Of a DNA stretch of 50,805 nt, positions 32,244 through 42,042 are shown piece by piece. How positions within the stretch are numbered: the first letter of the stretch is position 1; each line of letters opens with the position of its first letter. The translations under genes were made by a program, and so were the position numbers. Source of the stretch: an uncultured Victivallales bacterium (GTDB taxonomy: Bacteria > Verrucomicrobiota > Lentisphaeria > Victivallales > UBA1829); NCBI GenBank assembly GCA_944391115.1, contig CALXSJ010000022.1, positions 1-50,805 of the forward strand. The letters are read 5' to 3'. The notes beneath the pieces were generated by a model. That model did not search any database. It was given only the letters and a program-made list of their open reading frames with translations, and was not told the DNA's origin.

Positions 32244-34721
32244 TCACTCGGCAACTTTCACATCACACTGATCGAATTCCAGCGCACTGTCTTTGTCTGC
32301 GACCAGAAGGAAGCGGACAAAGCCGCATTTCCCATCCGGTCCGGAATCGGCGTCGGAGACCGTCGATTCAAATGAGAACTCCTTCCATTCCGCGGAATCA
32401 ACCTGGAACTTCGGAGAAGACGTGTTCGGCCGGATCCAGTGTTTGTTTTTTTCCGTGTAATTGGAAAGTTCCATGCTGAAACTTCCGCGTCCGCGCGCCT
32501 GGACGGAGATCCTGAGTTTTGCGCCGGGCTTGACCTTGACAAAGCTGTAGCTCATGAGCGTCAGCTGCGCCGGAGTTTCCACGCGGAGCGCGCCTGCGCC
32601 GGAAAAAGGCTTTTCCGCAACCGGGGACAGTTTTGCGCCGGGAACGGCCGGGTTCCGCCAGTAGAGCGGCAGACCGTTCCGGAACTGTTCAAATCCCGCA
32701 TTGCGAAACGGCCCTTCATCCTCCTTCGCCGGGCGCGGTTTTGCCGCGGGCACAGCTCCCCGGACCGCTTTTTCCGGATCGCCTTTCAGCGGCAGCGTGT
32801 CGGGATTCGAGGAGAGCAGCGGAAGAAGCGGCTCATACATTTTCACCGTGACCTGCCAGACCGCGTTCCGGACTTCAATCGCCCAGATTTCCGAACGCGA
32901 GACATCGGTGCGTTTTCCCGTAAACAGCGTCATGCTGTTGACGTTCCCGTCTTCCATGACCGTCTTTCCCGCCGGATTCAAAAGGGCGACGGACGCCCGC
33001 TGGTCCGCGGAAATTCCGAGCTGAAACTCCCCGACGCCTTCCGGAACTTCAAAGTAAAGTCTTCCGGAAACGGGCAGGAGCACCTGGAAACCGTTTTTCA
33101 CAAGATAGGCTCCGCCCGGATGCGACGAGGAAAGATCCACGCGCTGCACCGTTCCTCCGCTCAGCATGTAATACCCCGTCTCCTTTGCGGTAAAGGCAAT
33201 GGGATAATCCTTGCCGTCCGGGGGGAAGGAATATTTGCGGATGCGCTTGCCGTCCGGCGCCTTCAGTTCGATGTCCACATTGCCCGGATATCCGCCGGAA
33301 ATGATGCGCGCGTTGACGGTGACGTTCTCTCCCTTTTCGGCATACTGCACATAGGTGAAGGTTCCGCGCAGGCATGCTTCATTCCGGAAACGTTCGCGCA
33401 CCTGCTTCATTCTCTTCAGGGTGCCCAGATCAACGTCTGCAACGGGCTTGAGATGATTGATCCGGCTGAAGTAGGCCTGACGCTCCCGAACGAACGCCGG
33501 GAAATCGAAGCGCTCCGTTTTCCCGTTGCGGATCACGTCCAGCGAACCGGCGATCTGGTCGGAGACATCCCCCGTCCCCTGATAAAGAAGCGTGATCGGC
33601 TTCACCTTTTCCGAGCCGCATGTCATGGTGCAGTTTTCAAAGTGGAGTCCGCCGATTTCGCGGCCTTCGGCATATTTACAGACGATGTTGATTCCCGCGC
33701 CGTCTGTCAGGGAAGGAGCAAATTTGCAGTTCCGGAAGAAAAAGTCCACGCTTTTCGTCACGGGATCCTGAAAAAGATTGCGGTTGTTCAGGAATTCGCA
33801 GCTGATGAATTCCACCTTCCCCTTGACAGGATAAATTTTGGAATCGCGCGACGGATAGAGAAACAGACCCAGACCGTTCCCGATGGAACGGCAGTTCCGG
33901 AAGGTGATGGAGACGGGAAGGGAGTCCTTGTTGAGATGATTGGGGGAAACGCAGATTCCCGCGCCGCGGTTGTTTTCGAAAAGGCAGTTTTCCACAAGGC
34001 AGTTGACCAGACGCTCCACCGGCCGGTTGGGCTCGAAATCGATGCCGCCCGCAGGTGAGGTTCCGACCGCCCGGGTGAAACGGCAGTTCCGGATCACCAG
34101 ATTTTCCGCGCTGATGACGGCCATGCCGAGGCGGTTGCAGTCATCAGCCGTAATGTTCTCGATATGCACGTTCCGGCAGTAAGGCTGCGGACCGGAGCCT
34201 ACGTAAATGCCGTCTCCACCCGCTCCGGTGAGGAAGAGATCACGGATGGTGAAATCGCTGACGCCCTGGAGATAAATGATATGGCGCCATTCCCCTCTCC
34301 GGTATTTGCTTGCATCCTGATAGTCCTTCCGGTTCATCATCAGCTTTGCGGAACCTTCACCGCGGAGAATGGTATTTTTCGTTCCCGGCGCTTTGAACAG
34401 GGAGTCGCCGAGCCCTTTGAACGCCCAGCGTTTCGCCTTCAGCGTCACCTTGTCGGCGATGACAAGCTCCAGATTGGAAGGCAGAATCAGGGTTTTGCCC
34501 GTGATCCAGTCCTTTCCCGTGTAATCGACAATCACTTTTTTCGCGCCGGAATTGATCGCCGCCTGGAGGAACTCCGCGGAATCCGTTTCGTCAAATCCCC
34601 ACCAGGAAGCATACGCCGTGTCAATCCTGCCGGCCTTCACAGCGGCGACCTTTTCCGGATTCGGCGCACCGGAAAGCGCAAAACCGAGACACAGCAGGGG
34701 AAGGAGAATTTTTTTCCTCAT
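32244..34721 (-). CDS. Secreted right-handed parallel beta-helix protein
   Basis: From ATG 34721 (AAGGAAAGG upstream) the 825-residue protein has a signal peptide (MRKKILLPLLCLGFALSGA). A pectate-lyase-like parallel beta-helix spans about residues 30-400, with repeats such as VENCLFENNRGAGICVSP, IENITADDCNRLGMAVIS and FRNCRSIGNGLGLFLYP. Middle and C-terminal beta-sandwich domains follow, the last resembling a carbohydrate-binding module. Such proteins are usually polysaccharide lyases or hydrolases; no catalytic residues can be named with certainty. It lies 34 bp after a pseudopilin gene, forming an operon. Confidence 0.83.
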   Translation of the reverse strand: MRKKILLPLLCLGFALSGAPNPEKVAAVKAGRIDTAYASWWGFDETDSAEFLQAAINSGAKKVIVDYTGKDWITGKTLILPSNLELVIADKVTLKAKRWAFKGLGDSLFKAPGTKNTILRGEGSAKLMMNRKDYQDASKYRRGEWRHIIYLQGVSDFTIRDLFLTGAGGDGIYVGSGPQPYCRNVHIENITADDCNRLGMAVISAENLVIRNCRFTRAVGTSPAGGIDFEPNRPVERLVNCLVENCLFENNRGAGICVSPNHLNKDSLPVSITFRNCRSIGNGLGLFLYPSRDSKIYPVKGKVEFISCEFLNNRNLFQDPVTKSVDFFFRNCKFAPSLTDGAGINIVCKYAEGREIGGLHFENCTMTCGSEKVKPITLLYQGTGDVSDQIAGSLDVIRNGKTERFDFPAFVRERQAYFSRINHLKPVADVDLGTLKRMKQVRERFRNEACLRGTFTYVQYAEKGENVTVNARIISGGYPGNVDIELKAPDGKRIRKYSFPPDGKDYPIAFTAKETGYYMLSGGTVQRVDLSSSHPGGAYLVKNGFQVLLPVSGRLYFEVPEGVGEFQLGISADQRASVALLNPAGKTVMEDGNVNSMTLFTGKRTDVSRSEIWAIEVRNAVWQVTVKMYEPLLPLLSSNPDTLPLKGDPEKAVRGAVPAAKPRPAKEDEGPFRNAGFEQFRNGLPLYWRNPAVPGAKLSPVAEKPFSGAGALRVETPAQLTLMSYSFVKVKPGAKLRISVQARGRGSFSMELSNYTEKNKHWIRPNTSSPKFQVDSAEWKEFSFESTVSDADSGPDGKCGFVRFLLVADKDSALEFDQCDVKVAE

Positions 34722-34755
34722 AAGCAAACCTTTCCTTGGATTAGAATCTGTATTT

Positions 34756-35553
34756 TTATTGAAGTTTAATCTGTATGCCGTTTTCATGCCGATAGGTTTT
34801 AATCCCGTAAACGGATTTCAGCTCAAGAGGCATGACACCGGCGGCATGTCCGTCGGCAAACCAGATATTGATCTTGTTCTTATGCCGCATATGAAGATAT
34901 CCCCAGGACCCGGATCCCTTATCATAGGTATAATAATACGATGTGCCCATCACCCGCCCCTCGTAAAAATCCTCGGAAGTGTCTCCGACAAAATGCCATT
35001 GGCTCGGAACGCCGTCGCCCTTGAAAATGTTGCGGAAGTAAACACCGTAATGAGAATTGTAACCGGGAAATTTTTTGGAATAGTAAGTGTTGCTTGTCAG
35101 CAACAGCGAACCGTAAAGCGGCTGGGACAGATAAGCTACGGAAGTCAGCTTCAGATTGGCGTTGGAGGAGGGGCAGTGATAAGGTTTGAGGGTCTCCGGT
35201 TGATTCCAGGCAAGCCTGACGCCCACCTCCCGGGTAAGAAAGTAAATGAAATGCTCTTCGTTGTTGTTCTGCAGCACCCAGCCGTCGTAATCATGCGCAT
35301 AAGCGGTAAGCAGCAGTCCGAGCTGCTTCTGATTGTTCCGGCATTCCGTTTCCTGCGCCGTCCGTTTCGCATTGTTCAAAGCGGGCAGAAGCAGAGAGGC
35401 CAGAATCGCGATGATCGCAATCACGACAAGGAGCTCTATCAATGTGAAGAAAACTCCCTGCCGCCTCCGGACAGCCGGAATACCCGCCCGCATTGCCAAT
35501 CCTGAGAAAAAAAGACTTTTGAAGGATGATCTGGTTTTGTCCGCTGTTTCCAT
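34756..35553 (-). CDS. Orphan pseudopilin with H-X9-DG motif
   Basis: The 265-residue protein has an unusually long basic leader (about 35 residues) before [20 protein letters not shown], the prepilin-peptidase site and helix with E at +5. The C-terminus carries the PVC-type motif [14 protein letters not shown], an exact H-X9-DG. A start further inside, at [13 protein letters not shown], would give a shorter leader. It is followed 34 bp later by the beta-helix protein gene and is divergent from a GntR-family regulator. No pilus or secretion machinery lies nearby; function unknown. Confidence 0.88.
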   Translation of the reverse strand: METADKTRSSFKSLFFSGLAMRAGIPAVRRRQGVFFTLIELLVVIAIIAILASLLLPALNNAKRTAQETECRNNQKQLGLLLTAYAHDYDGWVLQNNNEEHFIYFLTREVGVRLAWNQPETLKPYHCPSSNANLKLTSVAYLSQPLYGSLLLTSNTYYSKKFPGYNSHYGVYFRNIFKGDGVPSQWHFVGDTSEDFYEGRVMGTSYYYTYDKGSGSWGYLHMRHKNKINIWFADGHAAGVMPLELKSVYGIKTYRHENGIQIKLQ

Positions 35554-35621
35554 TGTTCCTGCTCTCCGGCAACGGTTGAATCCGCAGTCTTTCGGATTTT
35601 TCTTTCGTATTTATATGATAT

Positions 35622-35649
35622 ATTATAACGATAATCCTGTCTGAAGCAA
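35622..35649 (-). promoter_or_regulatory. Promoter of the pseudopilin-beta-helix operon
   Basis: On the minus strand TTGCTT (35644-35649) and TATAAT (35622-35627) are spaced 16 bp within an AT-rich stretch, about 70 bp before the pseudopilin start. Confidence 0.4.
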
Positions 35650-35814
35650 TAGCATTTCAGCTCAAATTTATGTAAAATCGATGCAAAAATATATAATAAA
35701 ACATCAAAATATCTTATCCGCTTCCGGATCCCGTCCGCAGACGCGTGGATGTTCTTCCGGAAAAACGGCGATTGGAGAAAGATAAATTTTTCCGCTTTTT
35801 CAAGCGGCGTCTCC

Positions 35815-35843
35815 TTGCATAAAAATAAACCATATGGTATAAT
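35815..35843 (+). promoter_or_regulatory. Promoter and operator of second GntR gene
   Basis: TTGCAT (35815-35820) and TATAAT (35838-35843) are spaced 17 bp. A perfect 10-nt palindrome, ACCATATGGT (35829-35838), abuts the -10 box and could be an autoregulatory site. A 6-bp hairpin (CCGCTT/AAGCGG) lies just upstream at 35792-35807. Confidence 0.6.
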
Positions 35844-35852
35844 TTAAATATC

Positions 35853-36923
35853 ATGGAAAAACGAAATTATACAAAATGCGCGGATGCGGAACTGAAACTC
35901 GAAACATTCTGCGGGGAAAGCCTGCGGAACGGATCGTTTCTCCTGCCCGGCGAACGCGAACTTGCAGCAAAGCTCGGCGTAAGCCGCCTGACACTGCGGA
36001 AGGCGATGGAGACGATGCAGAGAAACGGCCGGATCCGCAGGGAGGGGCGGCGGACGGAAATCCTGCCCTGCCGCGCACTGCGGGAATGCGGACGGATCGT
36101 ATTTTTCGCCCCCGGCATGCACGCCTCGTTTTTCCAGCCGGCCTTCGAGCGTCTCTGGCTGACTCTGAAGCCGCGTCTGGAAAGCCACGGAGCGACGCCG
36201 GAACTGTATCTGGATCATGACGGACGGGATTTCTCCTCGTTCCGCCGGGCGGCGGATTCCGCGGACATCATTCTGCTGACTCTGCCCGCCGGAACGGACA
36301 AAGAAAAAAAAGTCGGATACCTGCGCCGCCTTCAGACACGGAAAAGGGTCCTTGCGCTCTCCGACCCCTGCCTCGAAGAGTTTGAAAACATCGCGGCGCT
36401 GGACAATCATGCCGTCGGAGAGGAAGCCGCCCGGGCGCTGCTCGCCGCCGGATGCCGGCGAGCGGCGATTGTCGATGTCGCATTCGGGATCAGCATGTTT
36501 GACAAACGCTGCGAGGGATTCCGGCGCGTCTTTCTTTCGCAGGCGGGAAACGAGGTCGGCGTGTATCCCCGGCGGGCTCCGGAAAACGGGGCGCGGGAAC
36601 TGCTCCGGATCTGCCGGAAAGGTTTCGACTCGGCATTCGTCGTCACGGACGAACACATCGGCGAACGCATGTCGCTGGTGCTGCGGGAAGGGGCGATTCC
36701 GGAACGATTCAAGCTGATCAGTTTCAACGGTTCCGGAGAGGGAATCCGCTGCACGCCTCCGGTCACCTGCCTGAATCACGGCACATCGGAAGTCGTGGAG
36801 GCCATTCTGGATTTTCTGAAGCGCAAGGCCAGCTCCGGAGAGAAAACGGCAATGCGCAAGCTCGTCCGGCCGCAGCTGTATCTAAACAAAACCATCGGAG
36901 AAATCAATCTTCCGTTACCATGA
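35853..36923 (+). CDS. GntR-family regulator with LacI-like sensor domain
   Basis: The 356-residue protein has an N-terminal winged helix (LPGERELAAKLGVSRLTLRKAMETMQRNGRIRREGRRTEIL) and a C-terminal periplasmic-binding-protein-like domain, as in AraR-type regulators. It is followed 72 bp later by a GH78 enzyme gene on the same strand and is divergent from the pseudopilin-beta-helix operon. This suggests control of glycan use, perhaps in response to rhamnose-containing sugars; the ligand is inferred. Confidence 0.88.
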   Translation: MEKRNYTKCADAELKLETFCGESLRNGSFLLPGERELAAKLGVSRLTLRKAMETMQRNGRIRREGRRTEILPCRALRECGRIVFFAPGMHASFFQPAFERLWLTLKPRLESHGATPELYLDHDGRDFSSFRRAADSADIILLTLPAGTDKEKKVGYLRRLQTRKRVLALSDPCLEEFENIAALDNHAVGEEAARALLAAGCRRAAIVDVAFGISMFDKRCEGFRRVFLSQAGNEVGVYPRRAPENGARELLRICRKGFDSAFVVTDEHIGERMSLVLREGAIPERFKLISFNGSGEGIRCTPPVTCLNHGTSEVVEAILDFLKRKASSGEKTAMRKLVRPQLYLNKTIGEINLPLP

Positions 36924-36926
36924 ACC

Positions 36927-36964
36927 GCGCGCTCCCGCGCACCGCCTGCGGGCCTGTTTCCCGC
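36927..36964 (+). repeat. Overlapping hairpins between GntR and GH78 genes
   Basis: Hairpins are GCGCG-CTCC-CGCGC (36927-36940), CCGC-CT-GCGG (36942-36951) and GCGGG-N7-CCCGC (36948-36964). The last two share the GCGG arm, so only one can form at a time. Confidence 0.5.
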
Positions 36965-36995
36965 TCGGCCAGAACCTATGGAAAGGATTTGCAGA

Positions 36996-39374
36996 ATGAA
37001 AGCGCTGAATCAGGCATCATGCATCTGGAGCAGTCTCCCGGAAAGGGGAAAGGATCTTTACCGGATTTTCCGCAAGGAGTTTCAGTGGACAGGTGAAAAA
37101 AACAGCCGTGTCTTTCTGGAAATCGCGGTGGACTCCACCTTTGCGGCCTATGTCAACGGACACCGCTGCCCGGTTTCGCAGACCGCGGATTTTCCAACGC
37201 GGAGGACCGCTTCCTCCCTGGAAATCACCGGACTGCTGGCACCGGGGAACAACGTGATCGCCGTCGAAGTGCATTACATCGGAGAGAGTTTTCTCACCTG
37301 TCAGCCGGGCATCCCCTTTCTGAAAGCGGCAATCCGAGACGGGGAACATCTTCTGGAAAAGACGGACGCATCCTGGAAATGCGCGGAAAGCGCGGAGTAC
37401 CGCCCGGGACTTGCATGCAAGGTCACAACCCAGCTGGGATTCGTGTTTGAATATGACGCGCGCAATGCATCGCCCTGGAGGGAACTCTCCTTCGATGATT
37501 CCTCCTGGCGTCCGGCCGCGGTTTACAGGAACGCTCCGGAAGGGGAAATGACGGAACGGAAGGTTCCGCAGCTTCTGGAACTGCCTCTGCCGCGCGCGGA
37601 AATCGTGCAGGCCGGGTATCTGCGGCGCGACGGCAAGGCGGAAACATTTGCAAGGACCTGCTCGCTGGACTGGCTCTCTCCGCGCCGCCCCGAAGAGCTT
37701 TTCGAGTCCCTGCCGCCAGAATGCTTTTCGGACGGCATGCTGCGTGAGAAACCGTATCTGAATCCAGACGGGACCTCCTGTTTCCAATTCAGAAAACCGG
37801 ATCCGCCGCCGGACGGATACTATGCCGTGCTGGATCTGCAGAAAGAACGTGTCGGATTTCCCGTTCTGAAACTCAGCGCGCCGGCGGGAACCGTCGTCGA
37901 CATCTGCCACGGCGAACATCTGGACGACGGCAGAGTGAGGGCATGGGCGGGCGGCCGGAACTTCTGCGACCGTTACCACTGCCGGGAGGGACTGAATGAA
38001 TTCGTCCATACGCACCGGCGGATCGGAGGACGCTATCTCGAACTGCACATCACAAACACCGGCGGCGGAACAGTCACACTGCATTACGCGGGAATGATCC
38101 CGCTGGAACTGCCTCTGCCGCCGGAAGCGCGTTTCCTTTCCGACGACCGTTTTCTGGCGCGACTCAACCGCCTTTCCGCGGACACGCTGAAACTCTGCAT
38201 GCACGAACATTACGAGGACTGCCCGTGGCGCGAGCAGGCGCTTTACGCCTATGACTCCCGGAATCAGATCCTTTACGGCTATTATGTCTGGGGAAATTAC
38301 GACTTTGCGGCTGCATGCATCGACCTGCTCGGACACTCGTTCGACGGGGAGCGCTATCTGGCGCTGACCGCGCCCGGCGCCTGCAATCTCACGATTCCGG
38401 TCTTCACGCTGGTCTGGATTTCGGAAATTTACGAACACCGCCTTTACAGCGGATCCTCCGCGCTGTTCGAACGCTGGAGCAGCCAGATCGACCGGATTCT
38501 GGACCGCGCCCTTGCGGAACCCGATCCGGCCTCGGAAGGACTTTATCATCCCGGAACCGGCGAACACATCTGGAATTTCTGCGAATGGAACGGAGCATTG
38601 ATCGGATTGAAGGATTTCCCGCAGGCGCCCTACAATGTTTATCTGCAGGAAGCCCTGCTCGCGGGCGCGAAACTCCATGAGCTTGCCGGGAACAGCGTCC
38701 GCGCGGCGTTTCTCCGGAAGAAAGCGGAAGAGCTCGGCAGAACGGCGGAACGTGTCTTCTGGAATCCGGCGCATTCCTGTTACGGAGCGCTCCCTCCGGG
38801 AAAAGACGAACTGAATTATGAGCATGTCCAGGCCGTTTTCCTTGCAAACGGACTGGTGCCGGAAGAAAAAAAGGCCCGGCTTTTATCGCGTTTCCACTCC
38901 GGAACACTGCGCGGAATCGATCTGAGCGGCCTCTGCTATCTGGTCCGCGGACTGATGGAATGCGGGCCGGAAGGACGCGCCTTTCTGACGGAGACGCTGC
39001 GCGGGATTTTCGAGCCGATCGTCTATTCAGGAGCCACCTCGCTGTGGGAGACCAGACACGGCAGCGTCGATTTCAACGGCGCGGGAAGTCTCTGCCACGC
39101 GTGGAGCAGCGTGATGCCTTATTTCTGCGGACACTGCCTGCTCGGCGTCACGCCGCTGGAACCCGGATTCCGCCGTTTCTCCGTGAAACCGTATTCCGCC
39201 GGACTGCCGCGTGCTTCCGGAGAAGTGCCGACACCCTTCGGACCGGTCCGAGTCTCCTGGGAATCTACGGAAAAAGGCCTGAACGTCACCGTGGAACACC
39301 CCGCCGGAACGCTCCCCGTGTTCGAAAGTCTGGAGGAGTGCCCGATCGCTCACGCGAAATCCGTTCCGCGCTGA
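36996..39374 (+). CDS. GH78-type alpha-L-rhamnosidase-like glycoside hydrolase
   Basis: The 792-residue protein starts at ATG 36996 behind GGAAAGGA. It has N-terminal beta-sandwich modules (residues about 1-380). A six-hairpin (alpha/alpha)6 barrel follows, with the GH78 signature DCPWREQALYAYDSR (D408-E413), and GATSLWETRHGSVDF carries a further family acid. A C-terminal beta domain ends it. GH78 enzymes release terminal alpha-L-rhamnose from pectin and glycosides. No signal peptide is evident, so it may act in the cytoplasm on imported glycans. It is adjacent to a GntR regulator. Confidence 0.85.
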   Translation: MKALNQASCIWSSLPERGKDLYRIFRKEFQWTGEKNSRVFLEIAVDSTFAAYVNGHRCPVSQTADFPTRRTASSLEITGLLAPGNNVIAVEVHYIGESFLTCQPGIPFLKAAIRDGEHLLEKTDASWKCAESAEYRPGLACKVTTQLGFVFEYDARNASPWRELSFDDSSWRPAAVYRNAPEGEMTERKVPQLLELPLPRAEIVQAGYLRRDGKAETFARTCSLDWLSPRRPEELFESLPPECFSDGMLREKPYLNPDGTSCFQFRKPDPPPDGYYAVLDLQKERVGFPVLKLSAPAGTVVDICHGEHLDDGRVRAWAGGRNFCDRYHCREGLNEFVHTHRRIGGRYLELHITNTGGGTVTLHYAGMIPLELPLPPEARFLSDDRFLARLNRLSADTLKLCMHEHYEDCPWREQALYAYDSRNQILYGYYVWGNYDFAAACIDLLGHSFDGERYLALTAPGACNLTIPVFTLVWISEIYEHRLYSGSSALFERWSSQIDRILDRALAEPDPASEGLYHPGTGEHIWNFCEWNGALIGLKDFPQAPYNVYLQEALLAGAKLHELAGNSVRAAFLRKKAEELGRTAERVFWNPAHSCYGALPPGKDELNYEHVQAVFLANGLVPEEKKARLLSRFHSGTLRGIDLSGLCYLVRGLMECGPEGRAFLTETLRGIFEPIVYSGATSLWETRHGSVDFNGAGSLCHAWSSVMPYFCGHCLLGVTPLEPGFRRFSVKPYSAGLPRASGEVPTPFGPVRVSWESTEKGLNVTVEHPAGTLPVFESLEECPIAHAKSVPR

Positions 39375-39380
39375 AACATA

Positions 39381-39446
39381 TTCCGCCCTTCTCCGGGCGG
39401 AACCGGCTGGCGCACATTTTTCAATAGATATTTTTTTATCTATTGA
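39381..39446. terminator. Two hairpins after the GH78 gene
   Basis: An 8-bp stem TTCCGCCC/GGGCGGAA (39381-39402) starts 6 bp after the GH78 stop. A 10-bp AT-rich stem with arms TCAATAGATA and TATCTATTGA (39421-39446) follows, with six T in the loop. A short T run between them makes termination plausible but not certain. Confidence 0.45.
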
Positions 39447-39500
39447 GCCTGAGCATTTTACATCCCCGGAAACATTTTTGAAAAAACTCATTTCCGAGGC

Positions 39501-39529
39501 TTGAATTTTAACGGAACATACTCTATCCT
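39501..39529 (+). promoter_or_regulatory. Hydrogenase operon promoter
   Basis: TTGAAT (39501-39506) and TATCCT (39524-39529) are spaced 17 bp, about 56 bp before the first hyd gene, which has a strong GAGGAGG ribosome site. Confidence 0.5.
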
Positions 39530-39585
39530 AGACGGATAAAGCTCAGTGGATTTCGTTGTTCGACCAATCAGAGGAGGTTTTTTTC

Positions 39586-40116
39586 ATGAGCGATCAATGT
39601 TGTTGCTGTTCCGATTGCGGCGCAATGCCGCCGGAGTTGAAGCGGAAATTCGACGAACTGGACCGGTATATCGCGGAACTGCATCCGGATGACAATCCGG
39701 ACCGGAGCCGCGGTTTTCTCATTCAGATTCTGCACCGCGCGCAGGGGCTTTTCGGCTATCTGCCGGAAGACGTCCAGAAATTTGTCGCCGCGCGCCTCAA
39801 ACTCTCTCCCGCCGAAGTTTACGGTGTCATCAGCTTCTACAGCTATTTCACGGACAAGCCGGTCGGCCGCTACAAAATCAACGTCTGCACCGGAACCGCC
39901 TGTTTCGTCAAGGGAGCCTCCAAAGTTCTCGACGAATTCAAACGCCGCCTCAATATCAAGGAAGGGGAAACCACGGAGGACGGGAAGTTCTTCCTCGGCG
40001 CACTGCGCTGCGTCGGCGCATGCAGTCTCGCGCCGGTCGTCATGGTGAACGACAAGGTTTACGGGAACATGACGGCGGAGAAGGTCGCGGACATCCTGAA
40101 GGAGTGCGCGGAATAA
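39586..40116 (+). CDS. hydC: [FeFe]-hydrogenase NuoE-like subunit
   Basis: The 176-residue protein is the thioredoxin-like [2Fe-2S] subunit of a trimeric, probably electron-bifurcating hydrogenase (also named HndA). The four cluster ligands are in CTGTAC and CVGAC. Its N-terminus is odd: MSDQCCCCSDCG holds five cysteines in the first eleven residues. GAGGAGG lies before ATG 39586. It is followed by hydB and hydA. Confidence 0.9.
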   Translation: MSDQCCCCSDCGAMPPELKRKFDELDRYIAELHPDDNPDRSRGFLIQILHRAQGLFGYLPEDVQKFVAARLKLSPAEVYGVISFYSYFTDKPVGRYKINVCTGTACFVKGASKVLDEFKRRLNIKEGETTEDGKFFLGALRCVGACSLAPVVMVNDKVYGNMTAEKVADILKECAE

Positions 40117-40172
40117 GAGAAGTCCTTCCGGATCACATGCAAGGGAAACAATCATCAGGAGTGAATTGAGTT

Positions 40173-42017
40173 ATGAAAATAGAATCACCGGCCCAGCTGA
40201 AGAAAACAGCCGAAGAGTTTCGGTCCCGTCCGACGCCCCCCGTCAAACTTCTTGTCTCCATGGGCACCTGCGGAATCGCGGCGGGAACCGCAAACGTGCT
40301 GAAAGCCGTCCGCGAGGAGGTTACAAAACGCCGTCTGGAAAACGCCCTGGAGGTCGTCGAGGTCGGCTGCATGGGACTCTGCTATGCGGAACCGACGCTG
40401 ATGATGGTCGATCAGACCACCGGGCGCCGCCTCATCTACGGGGACGTCACCGCGCAGCAGGTCCCCGCCATCCTTTCGGCCGGCATCACCGAACCCGCGC
40501 CCGGCACGCGCACGATCGAACGCAACTGGTACTATCCCGAATTTGAAAGCGCGGGGCCCGGCGAACTGCAGGCGCGCATCGTTCTGCGGAACACCGGAAG
40601 ACTGAACCCGGAAAGCATTGACGAATATATCATGAACGACGGCTATGCCGCGCTGGCGAAAGTTCTGACGACGATGAAGCCGCAGGATGTCATCGACGTC
40701 ATCAGCGCATCCGGTCTCCGGGGACGCGGAGGCGGAGGATTCCCGACCGGACGCAAATGGCAGTTCGCCGCCCAGCAGCCCGCGGGCGAAAAGTTCATCA
40801 TCTGCAATGCCGACGAGGGCGACCCCGGAGCGTTCATGGACCGCGCCGTGCTTGAAGGCGACCCCCATGCGGTTCTGGAAGCCATGACGATCGGCGGATA
40901 CGCGATCGGCGCGCAGACCGGCGTCATCTACATCCGCGCGGAATATCCGCTCGCCGTCAAGCGTCTGGAAAACGCCATCGCCCAGGCGCGCGAATACGGG
41001 TTCCTCGGGAAGAACATCATGGGCAGCGGTTTTGACTTCAACATTGAAATCAAGTTCGGCGCGGGCGCGTTCGTCTGCGGCGAGGAGACCGCGCTGATCC
41101 ACTCCATCGAAGGCAAGCGCGGCGAACCTACCGTGAAACCGCCGTTCCCCGCCGTGGAAGGCCTCTGGAAACGTCCGAGCGTGGTCAACAACGTCGAGAC
41201 CTACGCCTGCATTGCGGCGATCATCCGCAAGGGCGCGGAGTGGTTCCGGACGCTCGGCACGGAAGGCTCCCCGGGAACCAAGGTGTTCGCGCTCGCGGGC
41301 AAGGTCTCCAAGGTCGGGCTCGCCGAGGTTCCCATGGGCATGACCCTCCGCCAGATCATCTACGACATCGGCGACGGCATCAAGTTCGGCAAGCAGTTCA
41401 AGGCGGTGCAGACGGGCGGCCCCTCCGGCGGCTGCATCACCGCGAAGAATCTCGATCTTCCGATTGATTACGAATCCCTGAAGGCGATCGGCTCCATGAT
41501 GGGTTCCGGCGGCATGATCGTCATGGACGAGGACGACTGCATGGTCAACATCGCCAAGTTCTTCCTGGAGTTCACGCTGGACGAATCCTGCGGCAAGTGC
41601 ACGCCCTGCCGGATCGGAAACCGCCGCATGTATGAAATGCTGGAGGAGATCACCGACGGACGCGGGACGCTGGAGACGATTGAAAAGCTCAAAACGCTTT
41701 CGGCGACGATCAAGGACACCGCGCTCTGCGGACTCGGGCAGACCGCGCCGAATCCGGTGCTTTCCACGCTGAAGAATTTCGAAGACGAATACCTTGCGCA
41801 CGTGAAGGAGTCGCGCTGTCCGGCGGGAAGCTGTTCCAAGCTGATCCGCTACGTGATCTCCGACAAGTGCGTCGGCTGCGGGCTCTGCCTGCACCGCTGC
41901 CCGGTGAACTGCATCACGGGCGAACGCAAGATGCGCCACCAGATCGATGCAGCCAAGTGCATCAAGTGCGGCGTCTGCTATCAGACCTGCAAGTTCCATG
42001 CCGTGGAAAAAATTTAA
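40173..42017 (+). CDS. hydB: [FeFe]-hydrogenase NuoF-like flavoprotein subunit
   Basis: The 614-residue protein has an N-terminal thioredoxin-like [2Fe-2S] domain (MGTCGIAAG and VGCMGLC) and an FMN/NAD(H)-binding core ([27 protein letters not shown]). A [4Fe-4S] site [12 protein letters not shown] and a C-terminal ferredoxin domain with two CxxCxxCxxxCP-like clusters follow ([23 protein letters not shown]). It accepts or gives electrons to NAD(H) or NADP(H) in the HydABC complex. Confidence 0.94.
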   Translation: MKIESPAQLKKTAEEFRSRPTPPVKLLVSMGTCGIAAGTANVLKAVREEVTKRRLENALEVVEVGCMGLCYAEPTLMMVDQTTGRRLIYGDVTAQQVPAILSAGITEPAPGTRTIERNWYYPEFESAGPGELQARIVLRNTGRLNPESIDEYIMNDGYAALAKVLTTMKPQDVIDVISASGLRGRGGGGFPTGRKWQFAAQQPAGEKFIICNADEGDPGAFMDRAVLEGDPHAVLEAMTIGGYAIGAQTGVIYIRAEYPLAVKRLENAIAQAREYGFLGKNIMGSGFDFNIEIKFGAGAFVCGEETALIHSIEGKRGEPTVKPPFPAVEGLWKRPSVVNNVETYACIAAIIRKGAEWFRTLGTEGSPGTKVFALAGKVSKVGLAEVPMGMTLRQIIYDIGDGIKFGKQFKAVQTGGPSGGCITAKNLDLPIDYESLKAIGSMMGSGGMIVMDEDDCMVNIAKFFLEFTLDESCGKCTPCRIGNRRMYEMLEEITDGRGTLETIEKLKTLSATIKDTALCGLGQTAPNPVLSTLKNFEDEYLAHVKESRCPAGSCSKLIRYVISDKCVGCGLCLHRCPVNCITGERKMRHQIDAAKCIKCGVCYQTCKFHAVEKI

Positions 42018-42042
42018 CCGAGCCGCAAGGAGTTTTCAATTT

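Noticed and set aside
40185-41999. 604-residue open frame opposite hydB
   Set aside because: hydB has all cluster and flavin motifs; the antisense frame has none.
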